The notes below the pieces were generated by a model, which worked only from the letters and a program-made list of their open reading frames with translations, did no database searches and was not told the DNA's origin. A stretch of 17,581 nt of DNA from Gammaproteobacteria bacterium (GTDB taxonomy: Bacteria; Pseudomonadota; Gammaproteobacteria; Magnimaribacterales; Magnimaribacteraceae). Shown piece by piece: positions 6,927 to 14,741 of the stretch (within the stretch, counting starts at the first letter, position 1; each line of letters opens with the position of its first letter). The stretch covers positions 1 through 17,581 of the forward strand of contig PCBA01000040.1 in the NCBI GenBank assembly GCA_002730855.1, written 5' to 3'. The position numbers and the translations under genes are program-made.

Positions 6927-9734
6927 ATGAAAAAAAACCTTACTACTAATGAGATTAGAAATATTTTCCTAGATTTTTTTCAGGAAAAGGGTCACGAGTT
7001 AGTAGAAAGCGCTTCTTTAATTCCGTTAAATGACCCTTCACTACTCTTCACTAATGCAGGCATGGTTCCTTTTAAGGATTTACTTCTAGGAGTTGAGAAA
7101 AGAGCCTACACAAGAGCCACTAGCTCTCAAAGGTGTCTAAGGGTCGGTGGAAAGCACAATGACCTAGATAACGTAGGTTACACGGCGAGACACCATACTT
7201 TCTTTGAGATGCTAGGAAATTTTAGTTTTGGAGATTACTTTAAAGAAGAAGCAATAGAATTTGCTTGGGAACTTTTAACTGAAAGATACGGTATACCTCC
7301 AGAAAAATTATGGATAACAGTACATAAAGATGATGATGAGTCTGAACAAATATGGATAGAAAACATAGGGATTGATCCTAATAGGATCTCAAGGCTAGAC
7401 GATGATGAGAATTTTTGGACCATGGGGGACACAGGACCTTGCGGACCTTGTAGCGAAATTTACTACGATCATGGTGACCACATAGAAGGTGATCCTCCAA
7501 CTATGGACAGTGATCCAGGGGATAGGTTTATAGAAATTTGGAATTTGGTTTTTACACAATTTGATAGATCTAAAGATGGCACTTTAAGTCCATTGCCTAA
7601 TCCTTGTGTAGATACAGGCATGGGTTTAGAAAGAATGGCAGCCGTTCTTCAAGAAGAGCAAAATAACTACAACATAGACTTATTTATAAAGTTAGTTGCT
7701 AAAGCCGGTGAACTGACAAATAGGAATGATCTTAGTAACCCTTCCTTAAGAGTAATTGCAGATCATTTAAGAGCAAGTTCATTCTTGATAGCTGATGGGA
7801 TTGTTCCAAGTAACGAAGGAAGAGGCTATGTTTTAAGAAGAATAATAAGAAGAGCATTAAGGCACGCAAACAAGCTAGGAACGAAAGGGACATTATTGGC
7901 TTCGATGGTTCCTACGTTAATCGAAGAAATGGGGGATGCACATCCTTTACTTAATAAAGAATCTAAAATTATTGAAGCAAATTTACTACAGGAAGAAGAA
8001 CAATTTTCTAAAACGCTTAATCAAGGTATGTCCTTGTTAGAAAACGAGATTGAAGAACTGGATGGGCAACTTTTATCGGGAGAAATAGCCTTTAAACTCT
8101 ATGACACTTTTGGTTTTCCTGTGGATATGACTGCAGACTTTGCTAGAGAAAAAGGTTTAGAAGTTGATTTAGTAGGCTATGAAAAACTGATGCTTGAACA
8201 AAAAGAAAGGGCAAGATCTTCAAGCTCTTTCAGTTCAGTCATACCAGAGTCATTGTCTATAGACGGATCTACAGAATTTGTTGGATATGATCAAACAAAT
8301 TCAAACACTAAGATTATAGAATTAATAAGCTCTTCAAAAGAAACTAAAAGTAAATCATTAATTGAGAATGAAGAAGGTGTGTTAATTCTAAAAGAGACTC
8401 CTTTTTATGCAGAATCAGGTGGTCAGATAGGAGACAAAGGAACAATAAGTGGTAAAGGATTCATATTTGATGTTTTGGACACTCAAAAGATAGGCGATCA
8501 TCATGGACATTTTGGCGTTGTAAAAGAAGGCAAATTAAAAGCAGGTTCAAAAGTAAAAGCTCATATAAACGAAGAGCGTAGAGATAGGATTGCGCCCAAT
8601 CATTCTGCTACTCATTTACTTCAAGCAGCGTTAAAACAAATACTAGGAGATCATATCGAACAAAAGGGTTCTCTAGTTGAGGAAAATAGGTTGCGATTTG
8701 ATTTTGCCCATCCGCAGGCAGTTAGCTCAAATGAGATTGAAGAGATTGAAAATCTAATTAATCGCCATATAGAAGAAAATACTAGTTCTATTACTGAGAT
8801 AACGACTATCGAAGAAGCGACTAAGAGGGGTGCCATTGCATTCTTTGGAGAAAAATATGGAGAAAAGGTTAGAGTTTTGAACTTAGGGAATGGGTTTTCA
8901 ATTGAGCTTTGTGGCGGAACCCATGTTGCAAACACTGGGGATATTGGATTAATGAAGATAGTAAGTGAATCAGGAATCTCTGCAGGCGTTCGTAGGATAG
9001 AAGCGGTAACAGGTTTAGGTTCTAAGTTACTCTTACAAGAACTTGAACAAATTATGTCATCTATCTGTAATGAATTGCTAGTAGAAGACATTTCTAAGGA
9101 CGAAAATACTAATGCTTTAAGTTTTACAAGAGAATTGCAGAAACAACTGCGTTCTTTCTCTAAGGAATTAAATATCTCTGAAGATCAGATCCTTAAAAGA
9201 ATCATTCAAATAAATGAAGAGAATAATATTTTGCAAAGAACAGTAGAGGTAGGTGCGAGCAAAGCTGAGTTGAGTTCCGTAAAAAGCCCTCTGGAAGCAA
9301 TTAAAGAACTTAATAAACTAAATAAAACACTAGATAGAGAGAACAAGAAAAAGGAAGCAGAAGATTTAGGCTCTTCAATCACCGATATACAAAATGAATT
9401 TGTAGAAGTAGGGGGCTACAACTTACTAGCGAAGAGCTTTAAAGATATTGATTCAAGCAGTCTTAGAGAAATGGCAGATAAGCTAAGGAATAAGAAATCT
9501 AATTCGGTTGTGGCCTTAATCTCTATAAGCGGAGACAAGTTTCCTGCAATAGTTGCTTGCTCTAAGGATTCTATAATTGACGCTAGAGAAATACTAAAGC
9601 ACTTGATCAATCAACTAGGAGGAAGTGGAGGTGGCAGGCCTGATTTCGCTCAGGGAGGAGTCGAGAACTCTGAAGAAATAGATATCGCTCTAACTTCGGT
9701 TTCAGATTTAATCCTTTCTTTAACTAAGCAGTAA
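6927..9734 (+). CDS. alaS: Alanyl-tRNA synthetase
   Basis: The 935-residue class II synthetase charges tRNA-Ala. The N-terminal catalytic domain carries RHHTFFEMLGNFSFGDYF. The editing domain has its zinc-site residues His559 and His563 (HSATH) and Cys662 and His666 (CGGTH), almost the same numbers as in E. coli AlaRS. The C-terminal C-Ala domain ends with the glycine-rich GGSGGGRPDFAQGG. The protein is about 60 residues longer than the E. coli enzyme. The extra length lies in the charged helical linker between editing domain and C-Ala domain, roughly residues 697-828. No Shine-Dalgarno sequence is obvious; the ATG sits 4 bases after the preceding stop, which suggests coupling. lysC follows after 27 bases, a pairing common in Gammaproteobacteria. 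Confidence 0.98.
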   Translation: MKKNLTTNEIRNIFLDFFQEKGHELVESASLIPLNDPSLLFTNAGMVPFKDLLLGVEKRAYTRATSSQRCLRVGGKHNDLDNVGYTARHHTFFEMLGNFSFGDYFKEEAIEFAWELLTERYGIPPEKLWITVHKDDDESEQIWIENIGIDPNRISRLDDDENFWTMGDTGPCGPCSEIYYDHGDHIEGDPPTMDSDPGDRFIEIWNLVFTQFDRSKDGTLSPLPNPCVDTGMGLERMAAVLQEEQNNYNIDLFIKLVAKAGELTNRNDLSNPSLRVIADHLRASSFLIADGIVPSNEGRGYVLRRIIRRALRHANKLGTKGTLLASMVPTLIEEMGDAHPLLNKESKIIEANLLQEEEQFSKTLNQGMSLLENEIEELDGQLLSGEIAFKLYDTFGFPVDMTADFAREKGLEVDLVGYEKLMLEQKERARSSSSFSSVIPESLSIDGSTEFVGYDQTNSNTKIIELISSSKETKSKSLIENEEGVLILKETPFYAESGGQIGDKGTISGKGFIFDVLDTQKIGDHHGHFGVVKEGKLKAGSKVKAHINEERRDRIAPNHSATHLLQAALKQILGDHIEQKGSLVEENRLRFDFAHPQAVSSNEIEEIENLINRHIEENTSSITEITTIEEATKRGAIAFFGEKYGEKVRVLNLGNGFSIELCGGTHVANTGDIGLMKIVSESGISAGVRRIEAVTGLGSKLLLQELEQIMSSICNELLVEDISKDENTNALSFTRELQKQLRSFSKELNISEDQILKRIIQINEENNILQRTVEVGASKAELSSVKSPLEAIKELNKLNKTLDRENKKKEAEDLGSSITDIQNEFVEVGGYNLLAKSFKDIDSSSLREMADKLRNKKSNSVVALISISGDKFPAIVACSKDSIIDAREILKHLINQLGGSGGGRPDFAQGGVENSEEIDIALTSVSDLILSLTKQ

Positions 9735-9761
9735 TATAGAATACCGCATTTTTTAAAACCT

Positions 9762-10991
9762 ATGAGTAAACTGATAGTTAAGAAATTTGGAGGCACTTCT
9801 GTAGCTAATGTCGAAAGGATAGAAGCGGTAGCCGATAACATAGAACGAACAATAAAGGCAGGAAGTAAGGTCGCTGTAGTTTTATCTGCTATGGGCAAGA
9901 GTACTGATGATCTAATTGCCCTTTCTAAACAAATTAATCCTGAGCCAGATTTAAGAGAATATGACGCTCTTGTCTCAACAGGAGAACAAGTTTCAGTTGC
10001 TCTGTTAGCTATGGCCCTTCTTAAAAGAGGAATAAAAGGAAAATCTTATACCGCTTATCAGTTAGGGATAAGAACTAACTCTAGTCATAGCAGAGCAAGA
10101 ATTCTTGATGTTGATGTAGACAAGATTACAAAGGAAATAGAGGAGGGCGCTGTCCCTGTTATAACAGGCTTTCAGGGGATGAATGAATTTGGCGATATAA
10201 CAACTTTAGGAAGAGGGGGTTCAGATACCACTGGAGTAGCGCTAGCTGTTGCTTTAGATGCTGATGAATGTCAAATTTTTACTGACGTGGATGGTGTTTT
10301 TACTACAGATCCTAGGATTTATGATAAAGCTAAACTTCTTAAGAATGTGAGTTTTGAAGAAATGTTAGAGTTATCAAGCATGGGAGCTAAGGTTTTGCAG
10401 CTTCGTGCAGTAGAATATGCAAGTAAATTTAATATGCCTATAAGGGTTGTATCTAGTTTTAATGAAGGAGAAGGCACTTTAGTCCAAGAGGAGAAGAATA
10501 TTATGGAAAGACCAATAGTTTCAGGAATAAGTAGCGTTGATACTGAAGCAAAGTTAACTATTAGAGGTGTTCCTGATATTCCAGGAGTGGCAGCTAAGAT
10601 ACTTGGTCCAATAAGCGATGCTGGCATAGATGTTGACGTGATTGTTCAAAATATTGGTGCGGATAAGACGACTGACTTTACGTTTACGGTAGATAAATCA
10701 GATTTCTCTAAGGCAGAGAAAATTCTAAAAGAAACCTCTAATTCTCTTGGCGGAGGGCAAGTAGAGGTTGATGATCAGATTGCTAAAATAAGCATAGTGG
10801 GGAGAGGAATGAGAGCTCATGCCGGAATAGCCAGTAAAATGTTTCAAGCCTTAGCTGAGAACGAAATAAATATATTAATGATTACTACCTCTGAGATTAA
10901 GATTTCAGTAGTCATAAGCAAAGATGAAATGAAAGATGCTGTAAGAGCTCTTCACGACGCATTTGATTTAGATAGAGAACTAGATACATAG
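9762..10991 (+). CDS. lysC: Aspartate kinase (alpha subunit)
   Basis: The 409-residue protein phosphorylates aspartate, the first step towards lysine, threonine, methionine and diaminopimelate. The amino-acid kinase domain starts with KFGGTSVANVERI (from Lys8) and includes the GRGGSDTT loop and FTDVDGVFTTDPR. Two ACT regulatory domains follow from about residue 260, ending near LMITTSEIKISVVIS, so feedback control by lysine or threonine is expected. The length matches the short, monofunctional type found after alaS in Pseudomonas rather than the longer E. coli LysC. The full-length ATG has no Shine-Dalgarno sequence. An internal in-frame ATG with a good one lies at 10503 and may give a separate beta subunit. 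csrA, which often follows in relatives, is absent here. Confidence 0.97.
   Translation: MSKLIVKKFGGTSVANVERIEAVADNIERTIKAGSKVAVVLSAMGKSTDDLIALSKQINPEPDLREYDALVSTGEQVSVALLAMALLKRGIKGKSYTAYQLGIRTNSSHSRARILDVDVDKITKEIEEGAVPVITGFQGMNEFGDITTLGRGGSDTTGVALAVALDADECQIFTDVDGVFTTDPRIYDKAKLLKNVSFEEMLELSSMGAKVLQLRAVEYASKFNMPIRVVSSFNEGEGTLVQEEKNIMERPIVSGISSVDTEAKLTIRGVPDIPGVAAKILGPISDAGIDVDVIVQNIGADKTTDFTFTVDKSDFSKAEKILKETSNSLGGGQVEVDDQIAKISIVGRGMRAHAGIASKMFQALAENEINILMITTSEIKISVVISKDEMKDAVRALHDAFDLDRELDT
10487..10493 (+). promoter_or_regulatory. Internal ribosome-binding site in lysC
   Basis: AGAGGAG stands 9 bases before the in-frame ATG at 10503 (Met248 of the kinase). It is a clearly better ribosome-binding site than anything before the full-length start at 9762. 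Its presence at the boundary between kinase and ACT domains suggests selection for internal initiation; the segment also encodes protein, so chance cannot be excluded. Confidence 0.5.
10503..10991 (+). CDS. Possible aspartokinase beta subunit from an internal lysC start
   Basis: The ATG is in frame with lysC and would give a 162-residue protein made of the two ACT domains only (begins MERPIVSGISSVDTEAKL). In Corynebacterium glutamicum and Bacillus, alpha2-beta2 aspartokinases are made this way, and the Corynebacterium beta subunit starts at about residue 250 with a very similar opening (MEEAVLTGV...), recalled from memory. The good AGAGGAG site 9 bases upstream supports real initiation. The beta subunit would bind the feedback effector and complete the regulatory ACT interface. 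Not proven by sequence alone. Confidence 0.5.
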   Translation: MERPIVSGISSVDTEAKLTIRGVPDIPGVAAKILGPISDAGIDVDVIVQNIGADKTTDFTFTVDKSDFSKAEKILKETSNSLGGGQVEVDDQIAKISIVGRGMRAHAGIASKMFQALAENEINILMITTSEIKISVVISKDEMKDAVRALHDAFDLDRELDT

Positions 10992-11362
10992 TGGATTCAT
11001 TAATAGAGCTTTTAGGTCTCGATCAAGGATTGCTCAGAGGCTTTGTATTTGGTCTAGTACACGTGGGCATCTTAATTATCGGTTATTACACTGGCTGGAG
11101 CATAAACAGGTTCTTAAAAAAGACCTCTAATGGACACATAGCTGGAATAATTGGTGCTGTTATAGCCCATATTTTGGCTGACCTTATTGCTTCTCTTCTG
11201 GATCCAACGATGAGATCAGCTGCAATAGGTATATTAATAGGTGGGCTATTGCCCCTTCTCTTTATTCCTTTATTAGAGAAGTACATTACTAAGAGTCATT
11301 CGCATATTATGGTTGGAGATCATGAGGACATAGAAAAAGATCTAAAGTCTCATAACCTATAA
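10991..11362 (+). CDS. Small three-helix membrane protein with His-rich tail, unknown function
   Basis: I do not recognise this 123-residue protein. The GTG start shares its first G with the lysC stop (TAGTG), which favours coupled translation. Three hydrophobic segments are visible, about residues 14-36, 50-70 and 76-97; the glycine-rich helices and the absence of a cleavable signal suggest an inner-membrane protein. Polar residues inside the helices (His24, His60, Asp64) are unusual. The tail from about residue 98 is hydrophilic and holds His103, His105, His111 and His121 plus Asp and Glu, so it might bind a metal. The next gene is an iron permease behind a Fur-box-like site, so a link to metals is conceivable but unproven. 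It sits where csrA is often found in relatives. Confidence 0.8.
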   Translation: MDSLIELLGLDQGLLRGFVFGLVHVGILIIGYYTGWSINRFLKKTSNGHIAGIIGAVIAHILADLIASLLDPTMRSAAIGILIGGLLPLLFIPLLEKYITKSHSHIMVGDHEDIEKDLKSHNL

Positions 11363-11379
11363 ATTTAGTTGTTTTTCTA

Positions 11380-11398
11380 GATAAGAATCATTATCATT
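11380..11398. promoter_or_regulatory. Fur-box-like site upstream of the FTR1 gene
   Basis: GATAAGAATCATTATCATT matches 13 of 19 positions of the classical Fur consensus and ends 9 bases before the FTR1 start codon. Placement next to an iron permease gene supports repression by Fur with iron as corepressor. No convincing -35 and -10 pair is visible beside it. Confidence 0.65.
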
Positions 11399-11407
11399 TA
11401 GTGAACT

Positions 11408-12346
11408 ATGAATGAATTTATTATTACTTTCAGAGAGACTCTTGAGGCCGCATTAATTGTTGGAATTATCTATACAGTTATTTCTAGGCAGGGGCTTACC
11501 AAAGAAATCAAACAACTTTGGTATGCGGTTATAGCTTCAATCATTACTAGTGTTGTGGTCGGACTTTCTTTAATGAGTATAAAAGACTCTATAGGAAACG
11601 CATCGATCGAAAAGTTAGTAGAGGCGGTTCTAATGTACGTGACTGCGGGTCTTTTGTGGTATGTTATTTTCTGGTTATCCAAACAGGTTAGCAACAAAGA
11701 GGCTTTAGAAGGTCAAACCTCTCAAGCTATTCAGACTTCGGGAATGGCTCTCTTTTTTCTAGTCTTCTTTGCAATTCTTAGGGAAGGGTTTGAAACGGCC
11801 ATATTCCTCATGGGAAGTTTTTCTGTATTAGGCTCTTTCTCTTATGTGGGTTTCTTTTTGGGTATGTTCATCGCTGTTTTGATAGGGTACATGGTAGTCG
11901 TGCAAGGCAGAAAAGTAGACTTAACTAGATTTTTTAGAATAACCACTTTCTTGTTAGCTGTTTTTGCTTCTGGAATGATCGCTTATGGTACCCATGAAGC
12001 GGAGGAATTTTTGGTAAAAGGAGATCATTTAGAATGGGTAGGCTTAGAAGATAAAAGCTTAGAAGATGGAACTGTAATAAAAGCAAAAGACCAAATTGCA
12101 AGAGTTTGGAACGTGCATAAACCAAAGCCTTCATTAGCTGAAGGGGAGAGTGACTTCTTTTATTCCTATAATTTGCACGGTAAAGATAAATATTCGCATT
12201 GGCTTCATGACAAGGGCAGGGTGGGGGTGTTCTTAAAGGGATTTACTGGGTACAACAGCAATCCCAATTGGCCCGAATTCCTTTTGTGGTTTATTTCTCT
12301 AGCCTTTGGCCTTAGGCTTTGGAGAAAGTTCTACTTTTCTAAATAA
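11408..12346 (+). CDS. FTR1-family high-affinity iron permease
   Basis: The 312-residue inner-membrane protein has the two REXXE iron motifs that define the family: RETLE (Arg9-Glu13) in the first helix and REGFE (Arg125-Glu129) in the fourth, with about seven hydrophobic segments. After helix six comes THEAEEF (195 onward), a hydrophilic stretch of roughly 90 residues, then the family-like WLHDKGRVGVFLKGFTGY and a last helix before LWRKF. That stretch looks longer than in E. coli EfeU. FTR1 permeases normally import Fe(III) handed over by a ferroxidase or by EfeO/EfeB; none of those partners is in the window. The gene is preceded by a Fur-box-like site and followed by a FecA-like receptor in the same direction. 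The Shine-Dalgarno sequence is weak. Confidence 0.93.
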   Translation: MNEFIITFRETLEAALIVGIIYTVISRQGLTKEIKQLWYAVIASIITSVVVGLSLMSIKDSIGNASIEKLVEAVLMYVTAGLLWYVIFWLSKQVSNKEALEGQTSQAIQTSGMALFFLVFFAILREGFETAIFLMGSFSVLGSFSYVGFFLGMFIAVLIGYMVVVQGRKVDLTRFFRITTFLLAVFASGMIAYGTHEAEEFLVKGDHLEWVGLEDKSLEDGTVIKAKDQIARVWNVHKPKPSLAEGESDFFYSYNLHGKDKYSHWLHDKGRVGVFLKGFTGYNSNPNWPEFLLWFISLAFGLRLWRKFYFSK

Positions 12347-12351
12347 AATAC

Positions 12352-12381
12352 TTGTAAATAAGAATGATTCTCATCTATAAT
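12352..12381 (+). promoter_or_regulatory. Sigma-70 promoter of the FecA-like receptor gene
   Basis: TTGTAA (12352-12357) and a perfect TATAAT (12376-12381) are 18 bases apart. The spacer and the start region are covered by Fur-box-like sequence, so the promoter should be shut by iron-loaded Fur. It gives the receptor its own transcript in addition to any read-through from FTR1. Confidence 0.7.
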
Positions 12382-12418
12382 GAGAACGATTCCCATTATG
12401 GGAATGATTATTATTTAT
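12357..12418. promoter_or_regulatory. Run of three Fur-box-like sites over the receptor promoter
   Basis: Three 19-base windows match the Fur consensus well: AATAAGAATGATTCTCATC at 12357-12375 (12 of 19), TATAATGAGAACGATTCCC at 12376-12394 (13 of 19), directly abutting the first, and GGGAATGATTATTATTTAT at 12400-12418 (12 of 19). The first covers the spacer and the second begins on the -10 box, so cooperative Fur binding would block polymerase. Iron control is inferred from these matches plus the receptor downstream. Confidence 0.65.
12389..12405. repeat. Perfect inverted repeat in the receptor leader region
   Basis: ATTCCCAT (12389-12396) and ATGGGAAT (12398-12405) are exact reverse complements around a single T. 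It bridges the second and third Fur-like sites and is probably part of the operator. With a 1-base spacer it would not make a good RNA hairpin. Confidence 0.5.
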
Positions 12419-12431
12419 TAAGGGACTAACA

Positions 12432-14612
12432 ATGATAAAACTTTTATGGATAGCAATTGCATCTCTGTCTTTCTCTCTATTTGCTTCGCATATAGAAATT
12501 GAAACAATTGAGATTGTAGGTTCATTGGAAGATATTAAAGATGTTTCTGGTTCAGCTTCGATAGTAACTGAAGAAGAGCTTGAGACTTATGAATACACAG
12601 ACATTCATAAAATTCTTTCTAATGTACCTGGCGTTAATTTTAGGCCTGAAGAAGGTTATGGCCTTAGACCTAACATAAGTATAAGAGGTACTTATTCCGA
12701 CAGGTCTGGGAAAATAACGTTAATGGAAGACGGTGTTCTTATAGCTCCAGCTCCATACGCTGCTTCATCTGCTTATTATTTCCCAACAGCGGGAAGAATC
12801 TCAGGCGTTGAAGTGCTAAAAGGACCTGCTGCTATTTCTCAAGGTCCATACACCGTTGGAGGCGCTGTTAATCTATTAAGCACGCCTATAGCTGACGAAA
12901 ATAGTGGTTTAATCAACCAAGAACTTGGAGAAGACGGGCATTCAAGAACACATATTCATTACAGTTACGTAGGTAATAACGGAGCTGTACTTGTCGAGTC
13001 TCACGCTTGGGAAAGTGATGGTTTTGATTCCATAAAAGGATACAGCAACAATACAGGTTTCGACAAAGATGACTTAGTTCTTAAATTCAGATTGAATTCA
13101 GATACGGATGCCGAGGTTTATCAAGAGTTGAATGCGAAATATCAAGATTCAGATGAGTTATCTGGACAGACCTATGTTGGATTAGCCGATGCTGATTTTA
13201 GAAGAGACGCTCATCAGCGTTATGGCTTAACGGCTTTAGATAATATGGACAATAGCCATGAAACTACTTCATTAAATTACTTAGTAGATTTTGGAGATGT
13301 AGAACTAAGTGCAACCATGTATGACAATGATTTTGCCAGGAACTGGTTTAAAGTAGACAAAATAGATAACGGTAATATTTATGGGCATGGTAATGGCATA
13401 AACAATATTATTGCTGCCGCTAATGCTGGTGAAGCTACTGCTATTGCTATTTTGCGCGGAACGAATGTCGACCCTGTAGAAATTAAATTAAAAAATAATA
13501 ACCGTGCTTATACCAACGAAGGTACCGACCTCAAACTTAGATACAGTACCGATAATCAAACATTAACGATGGGTTATAGAGACACAGAAGATTCTGAAGA
13601 CAGGTTTCAAGTGTACGCTACTACTCCATGGTTGGGAGGAAAGTTAGGTTCGTTAGTCGTGGGATCTGACCCAGGCTACAGCTCTAATAATAGGTTGACA
13701 ACTGCCGAAGCAACAGCTTTTTATGTAAATGAAGAAGTTTATTTTGGAGATTTAACGCTTAATTTAGGCTTCCGTTCAGAAGAATGGACTATTGTTCAAG
13801 AGCGCTATGTTGATGCAGCCAGATCTGCAATAAATATTGAAAAGGGATATCCTAAAGTGTTATCTGATAACGATAATTCATTAATGGGATTCGGTGCCAT
13901 TTATGATATGAATGACACCACTCAATTGTTCTTTGGTTTCCACGAAGGGTTTACTCCTACAGGCGGAGGAGCCGATCCTGAACAAGCTGATAACATAGAA
14001 ATGGGTGTTAGGTATACAAATGATAGTACCTATATGGAGGCAGTTTATTTTGATACTGATTATCAGAATATGTTTGGTGAATGCACCGCTTCAGGTGGAG
14101 CAACTGGATCGTGTGAAATAGGAGATTCGTTCAATGCCGGAGAAGCTTCTATTAGCGGAATAGAACTGGTAGTGCAAACTGAAATGGTCTCTACTTCGGG
14201 AGTCAAATACCCTTTTAGTGTTGTATACACCTCTACCGATGCAGAATTTGATAACACTTTTGATAGTGATTTTTGGGGTTCTGTAACAGCAGGAATGGAA
14301 ATCCCTGATCTCCCAGATAGTCAGTTAGCTCTTCAGGCTGGTTTTGAAACTCAAAACGGATTAAGCGGAAATGCAACCCTTTACTCTTACGGAAGCACAT
14401 GTTCAGTTGCCAGTTGTGCTTCTGGAACAGAGGTTGATTCATATAGAGTAATAGATGCTTCGTTAACTAAAACTATGAATGAAGATCTTGATGTTTATAT
14501 GGTTATTTCAAATATAACCGATGAAACAGATGTTATTGCAAGAGCACCTAAGAACGGAGCTAGAGCACAAATGCCTCGTTCTTTTATAGTCGGAATTCGT
14601 TACAGACTGTAG
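12432..14612 (+). CDS. FecA-like TonB-dependent outer-membrane receptor, probably ferric citrate or other ferric chelate
   Basis: The 726-residue protein has a signal peptide (about residues 1-18, ending LFA), then a likely TonB-contact segment IETIEIVG, a plug domain to about residue 155 with RPNISIRGTYSDRSGKITL, EDGV and GGAVNLLSTP, and a 22-strand-type barrel to the C-terminus (ends VGIRYRL). The plug most resembles the FecA/Fe(3+)-dicitrate receptor group. It would move an iron chelate across the outer membrane with TonB-ExbBD energy. Two Cys pairs (551/561 and 657/662) sit in predicted outer loops and may form disulphides. There is no extra N-terminal signalling domain as in E. coli FecA, so regulation is likely by Fur, matching the upstream sites. 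AGGGA lies 6 bases before the ATG. The exact chelate is not readable. Confidence 0.9.
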   Translation: MIKLLWIAIASLSFSLFASHIEIETIEIVGSLEDIKDVSGSASIVTEEELETYEYTDIHKILSNVPGVNFRPEEGYGLRPNISIRGTYSDRSGKITLMEDGVLIAPAPYAASSAYYFPTAGRISGVEVLKGPAAISQGPYTVGGAVNLLSTPIADENSGLINQELGEDGHSRTHIHYSYVGNNGAVLVESHAWESDGFDSIKGYSNNTGFDKDDLVLKFRLNSDTDAEVYQELNAKYQDSDELSGQTYVGLADADFRRDAHQRYGLTALDNMDNSHETTSLNYLVDFGDVELSATMYDNDFARNWFKVDKIDNGNIYGHGNGINNIIAAANAGEATAIAILRGTNVDPVEIKLKNNNRAYTNEGTDLKLRYSTDNQTLTMGYRDTEDSEDRFQVYATTPWLGGKLGSLVVGSDPGYSSNNRLTTAEATAFYVNEEVYFGDLTLNLGFRSEEWTIVQERYVDAARSAINIEKGYPKVLSDNDNSLMGFGAIYDMNDTTQLFFGFHEGFTPTGGGADPEQADNIEMGVRYTNDSTYMEAVYFDTDYQNMFGECTASGGATGSCEIGDSFNAGEASISGIELVVQTEMVSTSGVKYPFSVVYTSTDAEFDNTFDSDFWGSVTAGMEIPDLPDSQLALQAGFETQNGLSGNATLYSYGSTCSVASCASGTEVDSYRVIDASLTKTMNEDLDVYMVISNITDETDVIARAPKNGARAQMPRSFIVGIRYRL

Positions 14613-14709
14613 AAAAGGGTAACTAAAGAATCGCCTCCTCACGGTATATATGGCGAAAGATTATATGGCAGTTATATAAATCTAAGACCTTAAATTGTTG
14701 GGTTTAATT

Positions 14710-14715
14710 TATAAT
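14710..14715 (+). promoter_or_regulatory. Candidate -10 box of the nitroreductase gene
   Basis: A perfect TATAAT lies 26 bases before the TTG start, in the 129-base gap after the receptor gene. No good -35 hexamer is at the right distance, so this is a low-confidence call. Confidence 0.3.
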
Positions 14716-14741
14716 AATAGTAGATAAATAAGATTTTAGAC

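Noticed and set aside
10991..11407. csrA after lysC
   Set aside because: No frame here reads anything like the CsrA opening; the gene present is a membrane protein.
12389..12405. Inverted repeat as a rho-independent terminator of the FTR1 gene
   Set aside because: A 1-base loop is not workable, no T-run follows, and it lies within Fur-like sites before the next start.
14631..14656. Hairpin TCGCC/GGCGA after the first receptor as a terminator, and the nearby TATATGGC direct repeat
   Set aside because: Only 5 pairs around a 16-base loop with no T-run after it. The 8-base repeat is short and AT-rich enough to be chance.
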